DNA of 64,000 nucleotides from Eutypa lata (taxonomy: Eukaryota > Ascomycota > Sordariomycetes > Xylariales > Diatrypaceae). The stretch's first letter is position 1. Every line of letters begins with the position of its first letter. The stretch lies in NCBI GenBank assembly GCA_022661535.1, contig JAKULF010000005.1, forward strand, positions 2,356,001-2,420,000, read 5' to 3'. A program made the position numbers and the translations under genes. Shown piece by piece: positions 58,346 through 64,000 of this stretch. The notes under the pieces were generated by a model. That model worked only from the letters and a program-made list of their open reading frames with translations. It was not told the DNA's origin and searched no databases.

Positions 58346-60020
58346 ATATAAAATTAAATTAATTTTTAATTAATTTTTAAAAATATTTATATATTATAAT
58401 AATTTAAATATTTAAAATATTCGATAAATTTATATTATAAAATATAAATTTAAAATTTTATTTATTTTATAAATTTAATTATTATATTATAAATTTTTAA
58501 TTTTAAAAATAATATATAAATATATTATTTAATTTATTATTAAATAATTAAATTTATTATTATTAAATTATAATATTTTAATAATTTATAAATTATATTT
58601 ATATAAATATTATATTTATTTATATATAATTATATTAAATAAAAAGTTTTTAAAAAATTAAAAATTAAAAAAAAATTAAAAAATTAATAAACTTTTTTTA
58701 TTTAATTTATAAAGTATTTATTTTATTAAATATATATTTAAAATTAAAATATATTTTATATTAAATATATTTTATAATATATTTAAAAATAAGCTTTTTA
58801 AAAATAATTATATAAATTTTTAATTAAACTTTTTATTTTTTTATTTTTTTATTTTAAGGTTTTATTTATTTAATTAAATTGTTTTTATTTTTCGTTTACG
58901 TTTAATTTTAAATAAATTAAGTTTTTAAAAATAATTTTAATTTTAAAAATATTTTATATTTTATTTTATTTAAAAATATAATTATATATATATAAATAAC
59001 TTTTTATAATAAAAATAAATATTTAAATTATAAAAAGAAATTATTTTTATTATTTTTAAAATATTAAATATTAAAATATATAATATATTTTTAATTACCT
59101 TTTATTTATAAACGATTATAATTATATATAAATTAAATATAAAATATAACAAAATTAATATTTATTTATAAATTTAAATAAAACGTTTTATTAAATTTTT
59201 AAAATTTTATAATTACGTTATATTATATTATTTAATTTTATTATTAATTATTATAATAAATTACTTATTATTTTTCGAAAAAGAATTTTCGAATTTTTTA
59301 ATAATTAATATTTTTAATTTATTACTTTTAAAAATTAAATTTAAAGTTTTTTTATAATAAATATTTAACGTTAATAATATAACTTTATTATTTTTTAATA
59401 AAAAGAAAAATATAACGTAATTAATAAAAAGTTTTTAATTATTAAATTTAATACGTTATATTATTATTAAATTAAATTAATTTATTTATAAATTTTATTA
59501 TTTTAATATAATTGTAAATTAATTTAATTTCGATTTAATTATTTTATAAATCTTTAAATAATTCGTTATTATTTATTTTAAAATTTAAACTTTATAACGA
59601 TTAATTAAATAAATTAACGTTTAATAAAATTAATATTATTAATTTAATAATAAATCGCGTTCGAATTATAAAACATTTAATATTTTAATTTAACGATTTA
59701 AGTTTTATTATTAATTAATTAATATAAAAATTAATAAAAATTAATTAAATTTATAAATTAATAAAAATATAAAAATAATTATTAATTTAATTTAATAATT
59801 CTTTTTAATTTATCGTAATATATATTTAACGATTTAATAATTAAATTAATACGATTTAATTATTATTTATTTAATTTAATTTTATTAAATTATTAAAATA
59901 TAATTTATTTTATAAATTATTATTATATTTTAATTATAATATTAAATATTAAATTTAAATTATATAAAATATAAATTAAAAATGATTTATATATTTAATA
60001 TATTTTAAATATAATATATA

Positions 60021-60181
<161 letters not shown>

Positions 60182-60268
60182 TTATATTATAATAAATTAT
60201 AATAAAAGAATTATTAATATATTAAATTAAAAAAAGTTATTATTAATAATAAAAATAAAATAAATTAT

Positions 60269-60458
60269 TATTATAATACGTAATTAAATAATTAAGCAAT
60301 AATAAAATTAAAATAATAATAAATTATATATATAATATATAAATAAATAATAAATAAATATAATTTAAAAAAATAATAAATTATTAAAAAGTTAAGTAAT
60401 AATAAAGTATTTATTTTATTTATTTAAAGTTAACCTTTTATTATAAACCTTTTCTTTT
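60269..60458. repeat. Direct repeat B, first copy (LTR-like)
   Basis: Matches 63811-64000. Starts TATTATAATACGTAATTA where the second copy has TGTTATAATACG; TG is the usual LTR start. The end is uncertain because the second copy runs off the window. Confidence 0.65.
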
Positions 60459-61824
60459 ACTTTTCTTTTTTTTTTAATTTAATATTTTTATTTTATAAAA
60501 AAACATTTATATATATATTTTTATAATTCGTAATATAATATTAAATTTCTTTACTTATATAAATAAACATTTTTTATATTATATAAAGTAATTAAAAATC
60601 CTTAAAAAATATATACATTTACTTATTTATTATATTTACTTTTTATAAGTTTATATTTATTAAAAACACTTTTTAATTAAATTACTTTTTTTTTTTTTTT
60701 TTGCTTTTATAATACCTTTTTTATTAATTATATAATAACGATATATTTATTAATATTAAATACTTATTACGACGTAAGTATTATATCTTTAAACTCGATA
60801 TAACTTTAATAAATCTTTAATATATATATATAATTATTTTTACTTTTATAATATTTACTTTATCTTTTACTTTTATAATACATTAAAACTAAATAATAAT
60901 AATTCTTTTATTATTAATAAATATTAATAATATAACTTTTATTATTATTTAAAAAGTTTAAGTAATTATTTTTATTATTATATAATAAATTCGTAATAAA
61001 TTAAATTATTAATTTAATATACAAATATAAGTTTTAAAAACTTAAAACGAAACCTTAATAATAATTTTATTAAAGTTATTTTAAAAAAAAACAATTTTAT
61101 TTAACGTTAAAAAGCTTATTAATTTTAAAAAAAACCTTAATATTTAATTATTTATAATAAAAGAAAAACTTAATATAAACGAAATTATTATTAATAACGC
61201 GAAAAGTTAATTTTAATATATTTATAATCGTTTAAACTTTTTTATTAAATTCGTAATAAACTTTTTGCTTTATTACGCGCTTAAAACGTAAACATTTAAT
61301 TATAATAAAATCGTTAAAACTTTAAAACGTTTATATTATAACCTTTTAAAGCGTTAATAAATTATTAAAAAGCTTCGTTATTTAAAATAAAATAATAAAA
61401 TCTTCGTTAAATTTCTTTTCGAATAAAAATATTAAATTTAACTTATAAATAAAATTATTAATTTATTTAATAACTTTTAAATTATAAACTTTTATTATAA
61501 TTTTTTTAATTTTTTATAAAAACGTTTAAATTATAAAAAAACGAACGAAAAGTTATTATTTAATTATAATACTTTCGTTAAATTACTTTATAAATTTATT
61601 TACGAAATTACTTTTTTAATAATTAATAATTATTAATTTATTAAATTTAATTAAATAAATATTAACTTTAATATAATTTACGATATTAATATTTTAAATT
61701 AATTTATTTTTAATTTAATTAAATTATTAAAAATTAAAATTAAAGTTAAAGTTAAATTCGAAAATAAAAGTAATTAAATTATTATTAATAAACGAATTAT
61801 TTAATTTATTATTAAAAAATAATT

Positions 61825-62034
61825 ATTAATAATTAATATAATAAAAAGTAATAATAAAAGTAAATACATTATTTATTAAAAAATAATAAGCTTTTAAAGC
61901 TTTTATTATATATAAATAAAATTATAAAGTTATAACTTAATTTATTTCGATTATTTAAATAAAAATCTTTATATTTAAAAAATTAATATAAATTAAGCTT
62001 TTTATAAATATTTAATTGCATTTTATATATTAAT
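61825..62034. repeat. Direct repeat C, first copy
   Basis: 210 bp matching 63301-63510, with mostly transition differences. It lies about 270 bp upstream of the gag-like frame, so it may be part of an LTR. TGGTACAAG at about 62184 could be a primer-binding site. Confidence 0.65.
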
Positions 62035-62301
62035 ATAATAATAATTTCTTTCGATAATGTATTTAAAACGATAATTATAAAAAGTTTTCGAAATTTATCG
62101 ACTTAGTTTAATCGAAGTAAATTCGATTTAAATTTTAAATCGAAGTATTAATAATACGAATTATATACTAAAGAATTAATTAATGGTACAAGTTAATATC
62201 GAAACGACGGCAAAATCGACTCGGGAAAAAGTCGAGGCAAAATCGACTTAAGTTATAATCAAAGGCGATATCGGAATTAACTAATAGTGAAAATTATTAT
62301 C

Positions 62302-63170
62302 ATGGCATCGGAAAAGGAACTTAAGCAATAAGTCGAAAAGCTGTAAGATTAAGTTAAGCAATTATTAATTAACGAAAATAAAACTAATAATAATGAAAAA
62401 AACGAAAACGAAATTAAAAGATCGACGAAGCTAGTTACGCACTTAGATTAAACTAACTTTACCTTTAAAATAACTAACGAGAATTAATTACAAAGCAATA
62501 ACAACTAAAAGATATAAAAAACTTCTTTTTAAGTAACCTTAAAGGGTGCCGGATTCCGAAACAACGATAACGATAAGCTTATTAAAGTCGACGAAGTTAA
62601 AATCGCAAGTATTATTATTAACAACATTAAAAGTAATCCCTTAACTATCATCGCAAATATCGAAAAAAAAACGAAAATATACGCAACTTTAAAAAGATCG
62701 TACGAAAATTACGATATCGAATAAAAGTTAAAATTATAAACGTAATTATAATACGCAAAATAAAATGTAAAAAAGTAATTAATTTTAAATTACGTCGTTA
62801 AATTTAAACGATTAATTTAACGTATTATCGAAGTTAAAATACCGATTAATTTAAAATAATAATTCGCAATATTTATTAATTTAATAAAAAATATTAACGT
62901 TATGATTTAAAAATTACGTATTAAAAAAACACTTCGATAAATATCGAATATAACGATTAATTAAATATATAATAACTTCGTTATAAAGTTTCGAAATAAA
63001 AAACGAAAAAAAAACAACGGTAATTATAAAGCTTAAAAAAATAATAAACTTAATCGAAACGATTAAAATAAATCGCGTTATTATAATTATAACGAATATA
63101 ATTATTTATAAAAAAATTACTCGAAAAAAAAAATAAAAACGATATATTTAACTTTAAAAACGATAATGTT
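62302..63170 (+). pseudogene. Relic of a retrotransposon gag gene with zinc knuckle
   Basis: Frame starting ATGGCATCGGAAAAGGAACT (MASEKELKQ) has many TAA stops that could come from CAA or CGA codons. It stays Lys/Gln/Asn-rich and helix-like, as gag proteins do. In the same frame, 259 codons later at 63079-63120, the spacing of a CCHC zinc knuckle (CX2CX4HX4C) is kept. Each metal-binding Cys or His codon appears as TAT or TAC, the expected G-to-A or C-to-T product. The patch 62160-62700 is less AT-rich than the rest, so it was mutated less. No pol sequence follows before repeat C2. Confidence 0.6.
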
Positions 63171-63300
63171 ATTTTAATTAAATTATTAAACTTATATAAA
63201 AAATTAACTTACGATATATAAAAAAATATTTAAAAAAAAAAAAAGCATTAATAAAAGTAATAATAACTTTAAAGTAATAATTACTTTATTATAAAAAAAT

Positions 63301-63510
63301 ATTAATAATTAATATAATAAAAAATAATAATAAAAATAAATACATTATTTATTAAAAAATAATAAGCCTTTAAAGCTTTTATTATATATAAATAAAGTTA
63401 TAAAGTTATAATTTAACTTATTTCGATTATTTAAATAAAAATCTTTATACTTAAAAAATTAATATAAATTAAGCTTTTTATAAATATTTAACCGTATTTT
63501 ATATATTAAT
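63301..63510. repeat. Direct repeat C, second copy
   Basis: Matches 61825-62034 over 210 bp; similarity stops abruptly after TATATATTAAT in both copies. Confidence 0.65.
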
Positions 63511-63810
63511 AATAACGTAAAAAATAAATAAATAATAAATTATATATTCGTTATAACGAAAATTACCTTTTTAATAATTACTTTTACGATTTATATATTA
63601 TAATATTTATAAAAAAAGTTATTATATTTACTTTATATTTTAATAATAAATTTAATATATATTTAAACATTTACGATTAAATTACTTATATTTCGATAAA
63701 GAAATTTTTATAAAATTAATATTTATAATTAATTTAATAGTTAAATAAAAAAATAAAATCGTATAAAATATATAATTTTTAAAATAAAGCCTTTTTTAAC
63801 GGAAAAGTAA

Positions 63811-64000
63811 TGTTATAATACGTAATTAAATAATTAAATAATAATGAAATTAAAATAATAATAAATTATATATACGATATATAAATAAATAATAAGTAAA
63901 TATAACTTAAAAAAATAATAAGTTATTAAAAAGTTAAGTAATAATAAAGTATTTACTTTATTTACTTAAAGTTAATTTTTTATTATAAATCTTTCCCTTT
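63811..64000. repeat. Direct repeat B, second copy (LTR-like, cut by the window end)
   Basis: Starts with TG directly after a purine-rich tract (GGAAAAG), as a 3' LTR of a plus-oriented element would. Matches 60269-60458. Confidence 0.65.

Overview
The window looks like nuclear DNA of a filamentous ascomycete (Pezizomycotina). Genes have short introns (45-160 bp) with CTAAC/CTGAC-like branch points and GT-AG ends. The proteins are typical of this group: a NACHT-TPR NLR-like protein, an SRPK-like kinase, a 7TM-RGS receptor, fungal C2H2-like proteins and a P450. The last 14 kb is almost pure A+T with CpA/TpG strongly depleted, as left by repeat-induced point mutation (RIP). No genus can be named from sequence alone.

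Layout. 1-2037: nothing recognisable. 2038-8728 (-): a four-exon, 2169-residue NLR-like protein. 10.2-12.1 kb: two unknown small genes. 13.2-16.0 kb (-): the vacuolar SNARE VAM7 and a GNAT acetyltransferase. 16.9-19.1 kb (+): an SRPK-like kinase with a C-terminal membrane segment. 20.1-20.6 kb (+): a small broken gene carrying a 25-bp tandem duplication. 21.6-24.1 kb (+): a three-exon gene with a HicA-like tail. 24.4-29.1 kb (-): a membrane J-protein, a chromodomain protein and the microtubule plus-end protein EB1/BIM1. 29.9-31.7 kb (-): a P450 pseudogene. About 32.5-33.0 kb (+): a decayed PTH11/fungal-rhodopsin-type receptor. 33-38.6 kb: a gene desert of ordinary base composition. 38.6-44.3 kb (+): a 7TM-RGS protein, a Cdc123-like protein and QCR8. 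44.8 kb (-): an intron-containing tRNA-Gln. 45.6-49.8 kb: an unknown gene and two related zinc-finger genes. 49.83-64.0 kb: the AT-rich block with LTR-element relics, including one gag frame that can still be followed.

Housekeeping genes (VAM7, EB1, QCR8, 7TM-RGS, Cdc123-like, J-protein) are mixed with accessory or sensing genes (NLR, SRPK-like kinase, zinc-finger pair) and decayed genes (P450, PTH11-like, the 20-kb gene). Many gene models here were assembled by hand from splice signals. For each multi-exon model I checked that the exon phases agree and that the total length is divisible by three. Family names come from motif recognition without database searches.
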